From Pseudomonadota bacterium (GTDB lineage Bacteria; Pseudomonadota; Gammaproteobacteria; Burkholderiales; Burkholderiaceae_B): 64,000 nucleotides of DNA. Shown in pieces: positions 36,471-44,648 of the stretch. The stretch is from the NCBI GenBank assembly GCA_023423975.1, contig JAFAEO010000073.1, positions 186,001-250,000 of the forward strand, read 5' to 3'. Within the stretch, counting starts at the first letter, position 1. Every line of letters starts with the position of its first letter. The position numbers were made by a program, and so were the translations under genes. Under the pieces are notes generated by a model. That model did not search any database and was not told the origin of the DNA. It saw nothing but the letters and a program-made list of their open reading frames with translations.

Positions 36471-36764
36471 TCAATGTTTGGTGGTGAGTCCTTTGCCCGG
36501 TCGGTTGGGTGCCTCTTTATGTGTCTCGGTCACCCCCTTGTCCGTGATCTGCACCCATTGCAGATCCGCTTTGTCCCACTGCTCATCAAGCATGCTGTCC
36601 AGTTGCTGCCTGCCAAATTTTTCATAAGCTGATTCATACACCAGCACCGAGCCCGATTGTGGGTTCTTCATATAAAACTTGGCCCATTCAGAACGGACTT
36701 CACATTCGTCATCCTGATTTGCCAGTGTGTTGCCTTTCTCGTCAGCCCAGTCCCTGAATGTCAT
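36471..36764 (-). CDS. Hypothetical protein, 97 residues
   Basis: Small acidic-to-neutral soluble protein (MTFRDWADEKGNTLANQDDE at the start) with a central YESAYEKFGRQQLDSML helix and a basic tail (NRPGKGLTTKH). No family recognised, no signal peptide and no clear SD apart from a GGAG about ten bases upstream. Codon use looks coding. It borders an AT-richer accessory stretch. Confidence 0.55.
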   Translation of the reverse strand: MTFRDWADEKGNTLANQDDECEVRSEWAKFYMKNPQSGSVLVYESAYEKFGRQQLDSMLDEQWDKADLQWVQITDKGVTETHKEAPNRPGKGLTTKH

Positions 36765-37464
36765 GACATGCTCCGGGTAAATACACCACTATACACCCTC
36801 CCCGACGCGCTTACATGTCATTGATCGTTCTGCTTATTTCTCATCAGGCCAATCATCCCATTGTATCTTTCCTTTCCTGCGTACTCCTCAGCACAGCGAC
36901 TACCCTATTATCAATACGGCCCGACTTCAAGCGTGCAGGACAAACTCATTCATCGGCCCATGGCCCAGCTTACCACACGCAATGACACGGCCCAAAAGCA
37001 AATCATGTCATGCCTTTGACACAAAAGCATTCCGTAGGTCTTTGAATCTTTTGAAAAATATATCATTTGTGTTATCATGTCGGCATCTTAAATATCATTA
37101 TTTATTCATGAACGCTTTTGCCTTCACGCTGTCTGCTGCGCATCGGGTTTATACCCGAGGCTTGCTGCCGGACTGCATTTGTGCAAACGTTCCTCCAGCC
37201 TTTCGTCTGACTCCCCAATTCCTGAGGTGGTTCGCCGTACTTTTCTTGGCCGTGCGTCAGGAAATCACGGCCAGCACTCTTGTCCCAGATTCCTCTCGCA
37301 CGGCGTAGCGGCTAACAAGCCGGAAACGTCCCCAAACCAGACAAACCCATGAACGCGCCTGGCAAGGCGCCCAGAAGCACATCTGTCTGGCCAGGCCCCT
37401 GTAAATACGATTCTCTGCCGTCCGTATCGCAACATCTTGCGGGCGATCGGCCATGGGAGTGGAA
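36765..37464. other. Intergenic region with a candidate promoter
   Basis: About 700 nt with no gene I can support. The stretch 37040-37110 is AT-rich and carries a promoter-like TTGAAA/TATCAT pair. A 66-codon plus-strand frame at 37108-37308 has no SD, and overlapping frames on the other strand are no more convincing. It could be a long leader for the small gene at 37465. Confidence 0.5.
37051..37078 (+). promoter_or_regulatory. Candidate sigma-70 promoter upstream of accessory small-gene cluster
   Basis: TTGAAA at 37051-37056 and TATCAT at 37073-37078 with 16-bp spacing, in an AT-rich patch, pointing toward the small genes beginning at 37465. The 390-nt distance to the first supported gene leaves room for an unrecognised leader. 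Confidence 0.35.
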
Positions 37465-37650
37465 ATGGAACTGCACAATCACCTTGTTCGACCGGAACAA
37501 CGCAATGTCCTGCACATTGCTGGCGATCCGCAATCTTTCGCTGAACACCTGGAAGCGCAGCATCTGCATGCAACGCAGAGCGTCATAGACGCTGCACGCC
37601 CCACACAGATGTCAGTGGTACGTCTGCTCACGCCGGAAGTGATGTCATGA
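37465..37650 (+). CDS. Hypothetical 61-residue protein coupled to acetyltransferase
   Basis: Begins MELHNHLVRPEQRNVLHIAG and ends RLLTPEVMS; His-rich and without membrane segments. The ATG at 37465 follows GGGAG at 6 nt in the context CATGGGAGTGGAAATGGAACTG, nearly the same as that of the repeat-protein gene at 38299. Its stop overlaps the next start as ATGA, indicating translational coupling to the GNAT-like gene. The family is unrecognised. Confidence 0.55.
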   Translation: MELHNHLVRPEQRNVLHIAGDPQSFAEHLEAQHLHATQSVIDAARPTQMSVVRLLTPEVMS

Positions 37651-38171
37651 GATTCGACGTCAGCATCAGCAATGACCAAATCGAGCAGGAACTGGCCAAT
37701 CTGCAGGCAAGAATGAAACGGGGCCGGCATTCGCTGGGCAATCTGCCGCTCATGGACATGCAATTTCCCGACATCGAGTTTCGCGTACGCAAGATCGCCC
37801 GCGAACAACGCGTGTACGCCATAGACACCGGCACCAGACTTCTGGTGGGTTATTCCGTTTTCGATATTCTTCCCGAAGGGTCGCGCCGACTGCACGGCAT
37901 CGTGCGTAGCGTACATTCGCGCTATGCCGCGCCATACCAGGGACGCGGTATAGCCAGCGCGCTGTACACCAAAGTGCTGTCCGATGGATTCGTTCTGGTC
38001 AGTGGCGCGCGTCAATCGAGAGCAGCCTATGCCTTATGGAAGTCTCTGGGCAGGCGCATGCGCTTTGACGTGGTCAAGATCACCCCGGACACCATTGAGC
38101 CGCTGAAAATATCAGAGCGCGACAACCGCTTCCACGACCTGGATGTCCGACTGCAGTTGTGCGCGCCTTAA
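37647..38171 (+). CDS. GNAT-like N-acetyltransferase
   Basis: 174 residues. The acetyl-CoA-binding pattern is visible in YQGRGIASALYTKVLSDGF (Q-x-x-G-x-G/A type), preceded by a beta strand VHSRYAAPY and followed by SRAAYALWKSLGRRMRFDVV, the GNAT helix and strand 7. The N-terminus (QIEQELANLQARMKRGRHSL) is helical and charged. Overlaps the preceding 61-residue gene by ATGA. The acceptor is unknown; coupling to a tiny partner is reminiscent of toxin-antitoxin layouts, but there is no positive antitoxin signature. Confidence 0.7.
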   Translation: MRFDVSISNDQIEQELANLQARMKRGRHSLGNLPLMDMQFPDIEFRVRKIAREQRVYAIDTGTRLLVGYSVFDILPEGSRRLHGIVRSVHSRYAAPYQGRGIASALYTKVLSDGFVLVSGARQSRAAYALWKSLGRRMRFDVVKITPDTIEPLKISERDNRFHDLDVRLQLCAP

Positions 38172-38298
38172 CCAAAAATACCATCCGTGACAGGTGACGA
38201 TGTTCAACGCAACCTGTACGGTAACCGTGTGATGACTATGCCGCAAATCGACTGCGCACACACTGACTCATTGCAGTAATTTATCCATGGGAGTAAAA

Positions 38299-39171
38299 AT
38301 GGATCTGAGCAAGAAAACCATACGGTCAAAGCACCCGTGTTCCAGCGGCTTTCGCTGGTTTTTAAAGCATACCCCGCAGGGCGCCGACTACCAATATCTG
38401 ATCGATACGCTTCTTGCCGAAGGACGGGTCACCGATGCATGCTGGCTTGTAGACCAGTTCGGCTCGGTCAGGGACAAGCTGGCAATCGATAGCCTGGACA
38501 GCGACGCGGTCGTGGCCGCACGGGATCTGGATATTGCGGGGAATTTGCACAGCGACACCGTATTGCGTGTGGCAGGCGCCTTGCATGTTCATGGCAGTGT
38601 GCGGGTCGGCGGCGATATTCATATCGAAGGGGATCTGATCATCGAAGGCAACCTGAGCTGCGGCGGCGCGATTGTGGTCGAGGGGTCCGTTCGCGTAGGA
38701 TGGGGTATTGATGTTGCCGGCAAGTTCCAGTGCGACGGCGATGCCCGGGCCGGTTGGTCAATAGACTGTGCAAACTCCGTTGAGGCGGGCGGTATCATTG
38801 TTGCCGGCCAGGATATTATCTGCGCAGACGCGCTCAATTGCAAAAAAAGTGTGCGCGCCGGTGGCGATATTTCGGTTGAAAACAACCTGACTGCGGCAGA
38901 AGGCATTATTGCCAAGGGTGAGATAAGCAGCGGCATGCATATCAAGGCCGATTGGGGCATTCAGGCGGGCGGCGACATCACGGCGAAAGGCTCGATCATG
39001 GCCGGTGAAAGTATTGTTGCCGCAGGGGACGTTTGTTGCGGTGACGGGTACGGCGTATTTGCAGGTACGCGGGTGATGCGTGAGTTCTGGCCAGACAACG
39101 CAATTGTTTGCGCGGCACAGCGCCCCGAGCAATTGCAAAGCGGCCATTGGACCGAGCCGCAATATGCCTGA
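38299..39171 (+). CDS. Bactofilin-like polymer-forming beta-helix protein
   Basis: 290 residues. An N-terminal domain (SSGFRWFLKHTPQGADYQYL, then DACWLVDQFG) precedes a regular right-handed beta-helix built of short hydrophobic turns: HVHGSVRVGGDIHIEGDLII, GWGIDVAGKFQCDGDARAGW, AGGDISVENNLTAAEGIIAK. The repeats resemble bactofilin/DUF583 polymers, but the N-terminal domain does not match a bactofilin. The start at 38299 has GGGAG six bases upstream and shares its surrounding bases with the start at 37465. Function is unknown; no signal peptide. Confidence 0.72.
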   Translation: MDLSKKTIRSKHPCSSGFRWFLKHTPQGADYQYLIDTLLAEGRVTDACWLVDQFGSVRDKLAIDSLDSDAVVAARDLDIAGNLHSDTVLRVAGALHVHGSVRVGGDIHIEGDLIIEGNLSCGGAIVVEGSVRVGWGIDVAGKFQCDGDARAGWSIDCANSVEAGGIIVAGQDIICADALNCKKSVRAGGDISVENNLTAAEGIIAKGEISSGMHIKADWGIQAGGDITAKGSIMAGESIVAAGDVCCGDGYGVFAGTRVMREFWPDNAIVCAAQRPEQLQSGHWTEPQYA

Positions 39172-39361
39172 TACTTGCCTGGGGAGTGCCGGATTGATGT
39201 ACAGCTATGGTGCGCAAACCGGCCATCACATGCTCGCCAGCGACGGCCATACCCTCAAGATTCTGCCAGCCAACTGACCACGTAGTGCAGGCATTACCAG
39301 TGTGGCGTGAGATACGGCAATCGCAGCCACAGGGCTGAAAACTGTAACCTCAAGCCCTCTC

Positions 39362-39655
39362 TTACAGGTTTTGCAGCAGACGAACAATGCCGCCTAAATC
39401 GCCACCAGGCACGACGGGCGCCTCTGAATAATAATTATCGCGATAGCGATCGCCCCGGCATTTTCTTTTCTCTTCGTAGTCGCCATTCTTCTTGTATTCG
39501 CGCTCTACCCTGCAGGGGCCATCCCGGTATTTCTCTTTATACTCCCGCTGGGAATAGCGGTCACGATAATCATCGTCGTCGTCATCGTCATCGGCCAGCG
39601 CCATGACCGGAAAAGCCAGCAGACCGGCAAGCAGCAAAGTAAACATGCTTTTCAT
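39362..39655 (-). CDS. Small secreted protein with poly-Asp segment
   Basis: 97 residues. A clear signal peptide (MKSMFTLLLAGLLAFPVMALA) is followed by eight consecutive Asp and then a charged Tyr/Arg/Lys-rich segment (YSQREYKEKYRDGPCRVERE, KKNGDYEEKRKCRGD) with two Cys. It resembles small periplasmic hypothetical proteins of gammaproteobacteria and betaproteobacteria with the EYKEKYWDG-type motif. GGAG lies six bases before the ATG. The acidic tract may bind cations, but this is speculative. Confidence 0.7.
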   Translation of the reverse strand: MKSMFTLLLAGLLAFPVMALADDDDDDDDYRDRYSQREYKEKYRDGPCRVEREYKKNGDYEEKRKCRGDRYRDNYYSEAPVVPGGDLGGIVRLLQNL

Positions 39656-40028
39656 AGATAGCTCCACATTTAAATTATCTCAAGTGTAATAGCGACAATG
39701 CAGTTTACGAAGCCTCTGAGACGGCCAGTTTTTTCAATCGCTTGCAAAGCCACTTTTTGCATAAACAAATTGTTTTCAATCGATTGCAGCCACTCCCGAC
39801 GAAGGGGTTTCGTATGGCCTGCTATACCAGGGAAAATGTCGGGCAGTTTTTTTTTCTTGCCACCGCTGGCTTGACGGATTTGCTTATTGGCGGGTTTGCT
39901 CTAGCTGGCTGGTCTTCTTTAGCTTACGGGCCCGCTTCGTCTTACTGATCTTCTTCATTTTACTGAGCTGCTTTATTCTGCGACGAGCAACAGATTGACA
40001 ATCTGGCTGCTGCATTCGAGCTGCCCGG
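39656..40028. other. Intergenic region between two small genes
   Basis: 373 nt upstream of the gdx promoter. No supported gene. It contains T-rich and A-rich runs around 39850-39855 (T8) but no convincing hairpin. The promoter of the secreted protein at 39655 should be at its left edge. Confidence 0.5.
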
Positions 40029-40057
40029 TTGCCCGCCGCTGCGCAAAAAGATATAAT
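40029..40057 (+). promoter_or_regulatory. Promoter of gdx
   Basis: TTGCCC (40029-40034) and TATAAT (40052-40057) with 17-bp spacing. Transcription would begin around 40063-40065, at the first base of the putative riboswitch P1 hairpin, which supports both calls. Confidence 0.6.
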
Positions 40058-40063
40058 TTCTTC

Positions 40064-40125
40064 GAGGCCACGACCTCACCCATTTGGGGACCTTATCCGG
40101 GACGGCCCGGTTTTTTTAAAGGAGG
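40064..40125 (+). ncRNA. Guanidine-II (mini-ykkC) riboswitch candidate
   Basis: Two tandem hairpins with ACGR loops lie immediately upstream of gdx. P1 is GAGG-CC-ACGA-CCTC (40064-40077), slightly irregular with two extra C; P2 is a perfect CCGGG-ACGG-CCCGG (40097-40110). A 19-nt linker separates them, and the SD GGAGG (40121-40125) follows directly, six bases before the ATG. The CCTC of P1 can pair with GAGG of the SD, so ligand-stabilised hairpins could free the ribosome site. Seven T follow P2, so a terminator-like effect is also possible. Guanidine-II RNAs are known to control gdx/sugE genes. Confidence 0.75.
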
Positions 40126-40130
40126 CCCAA

Positions 40131-40445
40131 ATGGCCTGGTTTTTATTAGTTATTGCCGGATTGCTGGAAATTGTCTGGGCGTTTTCCATGAAGCAATCAG
40201 AAGGGTTTACGCGCCTGGGCGCCACCTCAGTAACGCTGGTCGCAATGGTACTTAGTTTCGGGCTGCTGTCCTGGTCCATGCGCACGCTTCCCCTGGGTAC
40301 CGCTTATACGGTCTGGACTGGAATTGGCGCAGTGGGCGCCTTTGTAGTCGGCATTGTCTTTCTGCACGAACCCATGAGTGCCATGCGCATTCTTGCCGCC
40401 ACGCTTATTGTTGGCGGGCTGGTCCTGATGAAACTCTCATCGTAA
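40131..40445 (+). CDS. gdx: Guanidinium exporter Gdx (SugE, small multidrug resistance family)
   Basis: 104-residue four-helix exporter. Guanidinium/proton antiport is established for Gdx/SugE proteins. Hallmarks are visible: the conserved Glu in GLLEIVWAFSMKQSEGF, SMRTLPLGTAYTVWTGIGAVGAF and FLHEPMSAMRILAATLIVGG. These match the SugE/Gdx subgroup rather than EmrE. The start at 40131 follows GGAGG. An upstream in-frame codon (40029) would read through the riboswitch and is rejected. Confidence 0.93.
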   Translation: MAWFLLVIAGLLEIVWAFSMKQSEGFTRLGATSVTLVAMVLSFGLLSWSMRTLPLGTAYTVWTGIGAVGAFVVGIVFLHEPMSAMRILAATLIVGGLVLMKLSS

Positions 40446-40466
40446 TTCTTTAACTATGTCATTTGT

Positions 40467-40500
40467 GGTTCGCCGGGCTCCCGGCGGCCCCGGCCGAACC
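40467..40500 (+). terminator. GC-rich hairpin downstream of gdx
   Basis: An outer GGTTCG/CGAACC stem encloses GCCGG-GCTC-CCGGC, beginning 22 nt after the gdx stop, followed by TTATTT. Probably an intrinsic terminator with a short, imperfect U-tract; the extra inner pairing makes the shape unusual. Confidence 0.45.
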
Positions 40501-40582
40501 TTATTTGGCATGGGGTTCAAACCCGAAGCCTGCCCGCAAGCCCCCATCACTCCCACTACATGGCCCAGGTGGTACACCTTGT

Positions 40583-40756
40583 CTATTTACGATTAACGAT
40601 CACTTCCCGCACATCGACCACCGTGATATTGTCGGGTGTGCAGCCTTGCGCCTTAACCAGCTTTTTAATGGCTTCGCTTCCGGTATTGGCGCGGATCTGA
40701 AATGTAGCGCCATTGCGGATCTTCAGCGTAAATTCGTTGAATTTGACCACACTCAT
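40583..40756 (-). CDS. Hypothetical 57-residue protein
   Basis: Small soluble protein (start MSVVKFNEFTLKIRNGATFQ, end DVREVIVNRK). GGAG lies eight bases before the ATG at 40756. A longer in-frame codon would add 48 residues of unlikely sequence. No family recognised. It is downstream of the Kef-type antiporter on the same strand with a 106-nt gap, so it could be co-transcribed. Confidence 0.6.
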   Translation of the reverse strand: MSVVKFNEFTLKIRNGATFQIRANTGSEAIKKLVKAQGCTPDNITVVDVREVIVNRK

Positions 40757-40862
40757 GCTGACTGCTCCGTTTGAATATATAAAATTCTGCCAAATATACC
40801 GCAGAAACCAGCGGCGACAGACCTGCGCCGGCTTCGGCCCCACATAATGTCTGCTGACAGGC

Positions 40863-42710
40863 TCAAGATCCTCCCTGCCCTGGTGTCGAGGTTGCTTCAT
40901 TCACTCCATCATCGTTCAGGATCTGGCCACTCTTCCGGGGCACAAGCAACGGCGCCGTAGGGCGTGGATGGGCGTGCGAATACTGCAAGTCAACGCCGGC
41001 ATAAATATCGTCAGCGGCCACTTCCGTTTCAAAGCGCTCATTGTCACGTTCGCGAATTTCACGGCTGATTTGCCTGATCTGATCCTCATCAACCCCCAGT
41101 TGCTGCAGGATAGCACCCCCAAATACCATCGCCGATTCGAACGTTTCCCGCATCATATAATCCACATTCTTTTTGACCAGATGCAGCGAATGCTCGCGAT
41201 CATACGTGCGCACCAGTAACTTGGCCAACGGAAACGCACTGGCTACCAGCTCGACAATCCTGTTGGTCGTCTCTTTATTGTCTACACAAACGACAATGGC
41301 CTGTGCCTGTGCCGCTCCCGAAGCATGCAATATATCCAGGCGAGAACCATCGCCATAATAAATTTTGAAACCGAACTTCTCGGCATTCTGGATCATATCT
41401 ATGTCGGTATCAATGATTGTGACGTCAACACCCCTGGCCAACAGCAATTGACTGGTGACCTGACCGAAGCGACCGAAACCAATCATCAGCACATTGCCGG
41501 TGAGGCCGTCAGCGACACTCACATCATCCAGAGACTCAAGTTTGCCCGATTTGACGTACCGGTTAAATACAATTCCCAGAATCGGCGTCAGCACCATGGA
41601 CAATACCACGATGGCCGTCAGACTGGATTTGACCGAGCTGTCTATCACCTGCGCACCGGCGGCTGCGGCAAACAGCACGAAGGCAAATTCCCCCCCCTGG
41701 GCCATCAGCAATGCACGATCCAGCGCCTCACGATGCGGGCTGCGCGTGACGCGCGCCACAATATAAATCATCAGCGCCTTGACGAACATCAGCGCCAGCA
41801 CACCACCCAGCACCAATGGCCAGTTTTGCACGACGACAGACAGATCAAGCGACATCCCTACGCCCAGGAAAAACAGACCCAGCAAAATACCCCTGAATGG
41901 CTCAATGTCCGCCTCGATTTGATGGCGGAAGGTGGACTCGGACAAGAGCACACCGGCCAGGAATGCCCCCATCGCCATGGACAAGCCGCTCACCTGCATC
42001 AGCAGCGCGGCGCCCAGAACCACCAGCAAAGCCGCCGCTGTCATCACTTCCCTGGCTCGGGCGGCGGCCAGCACCCTGAACAGCGGATTAAGCAGCCAAT
42101 ACCCGGCACCGATCAACGCCGCGATCGCAAACAGCCCGATACCGATATTCTGGAGCCGGGCAGAAGTGCTTTCAACGATATGGTTAGGCGCCATAAACGC
42201 CACAATCGCCAGGAGCGGCACGATCAGCAAATCCTCGAATAACAATATCGCAACAATTTTCTGGCCCTTGGGCTGGGCAATGTCGCCCCGATCGCCCAGC
42301 AACTGCATGACAATGGCCGTAGAAGTCAGCACAAATCCTGCCGCCGAGATAAAGGCGATCTGCCAACTGAAGCCAAAAAGCAGGCCTACGCCGGTCAGAC
42401 CCAGGGCGCAGGCGACAATCTGCAAAGTGCCCAGGCCAAATATTTCACGACGCAAACCCCACAGGTGGGAAGGCCGCATCTCCAGCCCGATAACAAACAG
42501 GTACATGACAATCCCCAGCTCAGCAATCTGCAGGATCGAAGCCGAGTCCGTAAAAAAAGCCAGACCAAAAGGTCCGATAGCCAGACCGGCCATCAAGTAG
42601 CCCAATACAGATCCCAGGCCGATGCGCTTGAATATGGGAACGGCAATCACTGCGGCGGCCAGCAAAACTACCGGCGACAACAAACTGACTGAATGGGCTT
42701 CGGCACTCAT
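40863..42710 (-). CDS. Kef-type cation:proton antiporter (CPA2 family)
   Basis: 615 residues: a CPA2 membrane domain of about 12 helices (SLLSPVVLLAAAVIAVPIFK at the start, GLVLTSTAIVMQLLGDRGD, GAFLAGVLLSESTFRHQIEA), followed by a cytosolic RCK/TrkA-N domain (NVLMIGFGRFGQVTSQLLL) with the nucleotide-binding motif. This is the KefB/KefC layout of glutathione-regulated K+ efflux systems, though the ancillary KefF/KefG gene is absent here. The exact regulation is therefore unknown. The start at 42710 has only a weak SD (GATGAG). Confidence 0.93.
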   Translation of the reverse strand: MSAEAHSVSLLSPVVLLAAAVIAVPIFKRIGLGSVLGYLMAGLAIGPFGLAFFTDSASILQIAELGIVMYLFVIGLEMRPSHLWGLRREIFGLGTLQIVACALGLTGVGLLFGFSWQIAFISAAGFVLTSTAIVMQLLGDRGDIAQPKGQKIVAILLFEDLLIVPLLAIVAFMAPNHIVESTSARLQNIGIGLFAIAALIGAGYWLLNPLFRVLAAARAREVMTAAALLVVLGAALLMQVSGLSMAMGAFLAGVLLSESTFRHQIEADIEPFRGILLGLFFLGVGMSLDLSVVVQNWPLVLGGVLALMFVKALMIYIVARVTRSPHREALDRALLMAQGGEFAFVLFAAAAGAQVIDSSVKSSLTAIVVLSMVLTPILGIVFNRYVKSGKLESLDDVSVADGLTGNVLMIGFGRFGQVTSQLLLARGVDVTIIDTDIDMIQNAEKFGFKIYYGDGSRLDILHASGAAQAQAIVVCVDNKETTNRIVELVASAFPLAKLLVRTYDREHSLHLVKKNVDYMMRETFESAMVFGGAILQQLGVDEDQIRQISREIRERDNERFETEVAADDIYAGVDLQYSHAHPRPTAPLLVPRKSGQILNDDGVNEATSTPGQGGS

Positions 42711-43665
42711 ACTATTCTCATCTTTTTCAATATATTCAGAAACGGACAGGCACCGTACAGTTGGCGGTCCAATGACCGCAACCACACTTGCCCTATTGTG
42801 AGGCGCAATGGGTCAGTACGCGCCAAAAGCAGGATCGATTGCTCTGCCGATTCGTCATGATCGGGGCGCAAGCGGCAAATGGTCTGACACAAATAACGGA
42901 CTACAAAAATCAATTAATCAGGCGCAACGGCCTGTCTGGAAGACAGCGAACCAGCGGTTATGGCCCTTATCTACAGGAAGCATACCCCGTAAATCACCGT
43001 GCTAGTGTAATTCGTATCACCGGGAATGCGCCATATGCAGTCTCGCTTTTTTTCTATCGGGAAGAAAAACGCAAATGATATCGCTGTTCGAGGACACGCC
43101 ATGCAGCGCCAGTAATCACCCTTATCATTAACACTATTAAAAGCAAAAAAAAGCCAGCACTTTGATTTAAATAGATTTTCAGACTACTGACCATACCCGT
43201 GCTGCCGCGCCAGACATGCGTATCGGGCACCATGCCTGGTCGCATCCGCAAAGTCCGTGCTGCGGCTATTTCCCGACACGACCGTCTAGAGAGCAGGCGC
43301 CTAACCCCCAATTTACCACTTGATAACTCGCCATTTACCTCATTAACAATCGCACAATCGCCTTTGCCGGGCGTTTTACCCCCACGGCAATAAAAAAGTG
43401 TGCTTTCACCTTTTTAAGCACAACAAGATTGTAATTAAGCATGAATGTCCAACCATATGCATTTCCAACTCCAGCCAAATGAAGCGAGATACACCCTAAC
43501 CGCAGGCTTTGGCAGCCAACATGCCGGCATCGGCACAAAACCCCTGGATATGTCACATACATACCCTTGTTAAGGGGATGTAACGAAGCATGTTTTGCGC
43601 TCATTTTTGTTGATACGATAAATTGTGTTTATCAAAACCGCATTGCAACCGAAGGGAGAAACAAT
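42711..43665. other. Long intergenic region
   Basis: About 955 nt with no supported gene. The right-hand 270 nt are AT-rich with short palindromes: TGTGCTT/AAGCACA (43399-43422), CCCTT/AAGGG (43564-43576) and TTGATA/TATCAA (43610-43635), the last 30 nt upstream of the DUF1328 gene. These could be operators or RNA hairpins. No tRNA or transposon remnant was recognised. Confidence 0.55.
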
Positions 43666-43824
43666 ATGCTTCATTACGCAATCGTCTTTTTTATTATCGC
43701 CATTATTGCAGCCGTGTTCGGGTTTGGCGGCATTGCTGCCGGGGCCTCTTCAATCGCGCAGATTCTTTTCGTTGTGTTCCTGGTTCTTGCCATCGGCTCA
43801 TTTTTCTTCGGGCGTGGCAAATAA
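43666..43824 (+). CDS. DUF1328 small membrane protein (YtjA family)
   Basis: 52-residue, two-helix membrane protein: MLHYAIVFFIIAIIAAVFGF, GGIAAGASSIAQILFVVFLV, ending GSFFFGRGK. Matches the YtjA/DUF1328 family, commonly induced by envelope or general stress. GGGAG precedes the ATG. It is 44 nt upstream of a ferritin-like gene, probably co-transcribed. Confidence 0.92.
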   Translation: MLHYAIVFFIIAIIAAVFGFGGIAAGASSIAQILFVVFLVLAIGSFFFGRGK

Positions 43825-43868
43825 CACATATCCATTAAATACAAAGGATCAAAAGCAAGGAGTACAGA

Positions 43869-44474
43869 ATGGCACAGACCGTAAATAAAAAACAACTGAA
43901 CGAATTGGTATTACAGATGATCGAAACAGAACTGGGGGGCGAGCAGGTGTATCGAACGGCACTGACCTGTGCGCTGAATGATGACTTGAAAAAGGAATGG
44001 GAGGGCTATCTGGACGAAACACTCAAGCACCAGGAGCTGGCAACATCGGTGGCCAAACATCTGGACCTGGATCCGAACGCCGTGAGCCCCGGTCGTGAGG
44101 TGGTCAAGCACCTGGGCGAATCATTTGTCCAGGCGATGAAAATGGCCCAGAAAAATGGTTCCCCCGAAGCGGCACAACTGGTGGCATGTGAATGCGTAGT
44201 ATTGGCTGAAACAAAAGATCACACCAACTGGGAGCTGTTTGGCAAAGCAATCGAAAAAATGAATGCGAGCGACAAGCGTTTCTTGACGGAGGTGTTCGAC
44301 CAGGTAGAGCAGCAGGAAGACCACCATCTATTTCATACCAAAGGGTGGTGCCGGGAATTGTGGATCGAAAGCCTTGGCATGCCTGCTGTACTGCCACCAC
44401 CAGAAGAAGTCAAGCAGGTCGAAACGGAAATTGGTGCCTCACGGGCCAAGCAACAACGCGACAGCTACCTGTAA
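43869..44474 (+). CDS. Ferritin-like domain protein
   Basis: 201-residue helical protein with the four-helix ferritin-like pattern: ELVLQMIETELGGEQVYRTA, EWEGYLDETLKHQELATSVA (E-x-x-x-H), CECVVLAETKDHTNWELFGK and QVEQQEDHHLFHTKGW. Acidic and His residues at the expected helix positions could bind a di-metal site. Related proteins are found in general stress operons of proteobacteria. The substrate or partner is unknown; the C-terminus is charged and probably flexible. Confidence 0.75.
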   Translation: MAQTVNKKQLNELVLQMIETELGGEQVYRTALTCALNDDLKKEWEGYLDETLKHQELATSVAKHLDLDPNAVSPGREVVKHLGESFVQAMKMAQKNGSPEAAQLVACECVVLAETKDHTNWELFGKAIEKMNASDKRFLTEVFDQVEQQEDHHLFHTKGWCRELWIESLGMPAVLPPPEEVKQVETEIGASRAKQQRDSYL

Positions 44475-44482
44475 CTGGATAT

Positions 44483-44506
44483 GGGGCAGAAAACCTGCCC
44501 CCTTTT
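44483..44506 (+). terminator. Rho-independent terminator after ferritin-like gene
   Basis: GGGGCAG-AAAAC-CTGCCCC (44483-44501) followed by CTTTT, nine bases after the stop at 44474. Perfect 7-bp stem, short T-run. Confidence 0.75.
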
Positions 44507-44648
44507 CACTGAAAAGATAAGGCCGGAGCAACAGACCCGATGCCAAAGTGTCCTACCAATTGAGCGCTTTTGGATGCTCATTTGAGCCGTGTTCGCTGGC
44601 GGCAAGGGATAGACCAGTGCCAATGCGCCATCAATGGCGCAGTCGACA

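Noticed and set aside
37108..37308. 66-codon plus-strand frame beginning MNAFAFTLSAAHRVYTRGLL
   Set aside because: No SD, no family signal, and competing frames of similar quality on the other strand.
39197..39277. 26-codon frame beginning MYSYGAQTGHHMLASDGHTL
   Set aside because: GGAG lies ten bases upstream and the peptide looks natural, but it is too short to separate from chance or from a gene remnant.
40029..40130. Extended N-terminus for the guanidinium exporter
   Set aside because: Would translate through the promoter and both riboswitch hairpins and lacks its own SD; family proteins begin at MAWFLLVIAG.
44530..44580. tRNA 5'-half-like sequence on the minus strand (GCTCAATTGGTAGGAC)
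   Set aside because: Looks like a D-arm, but no anticodon stem, T-arm or acceptor stem can be built around it.
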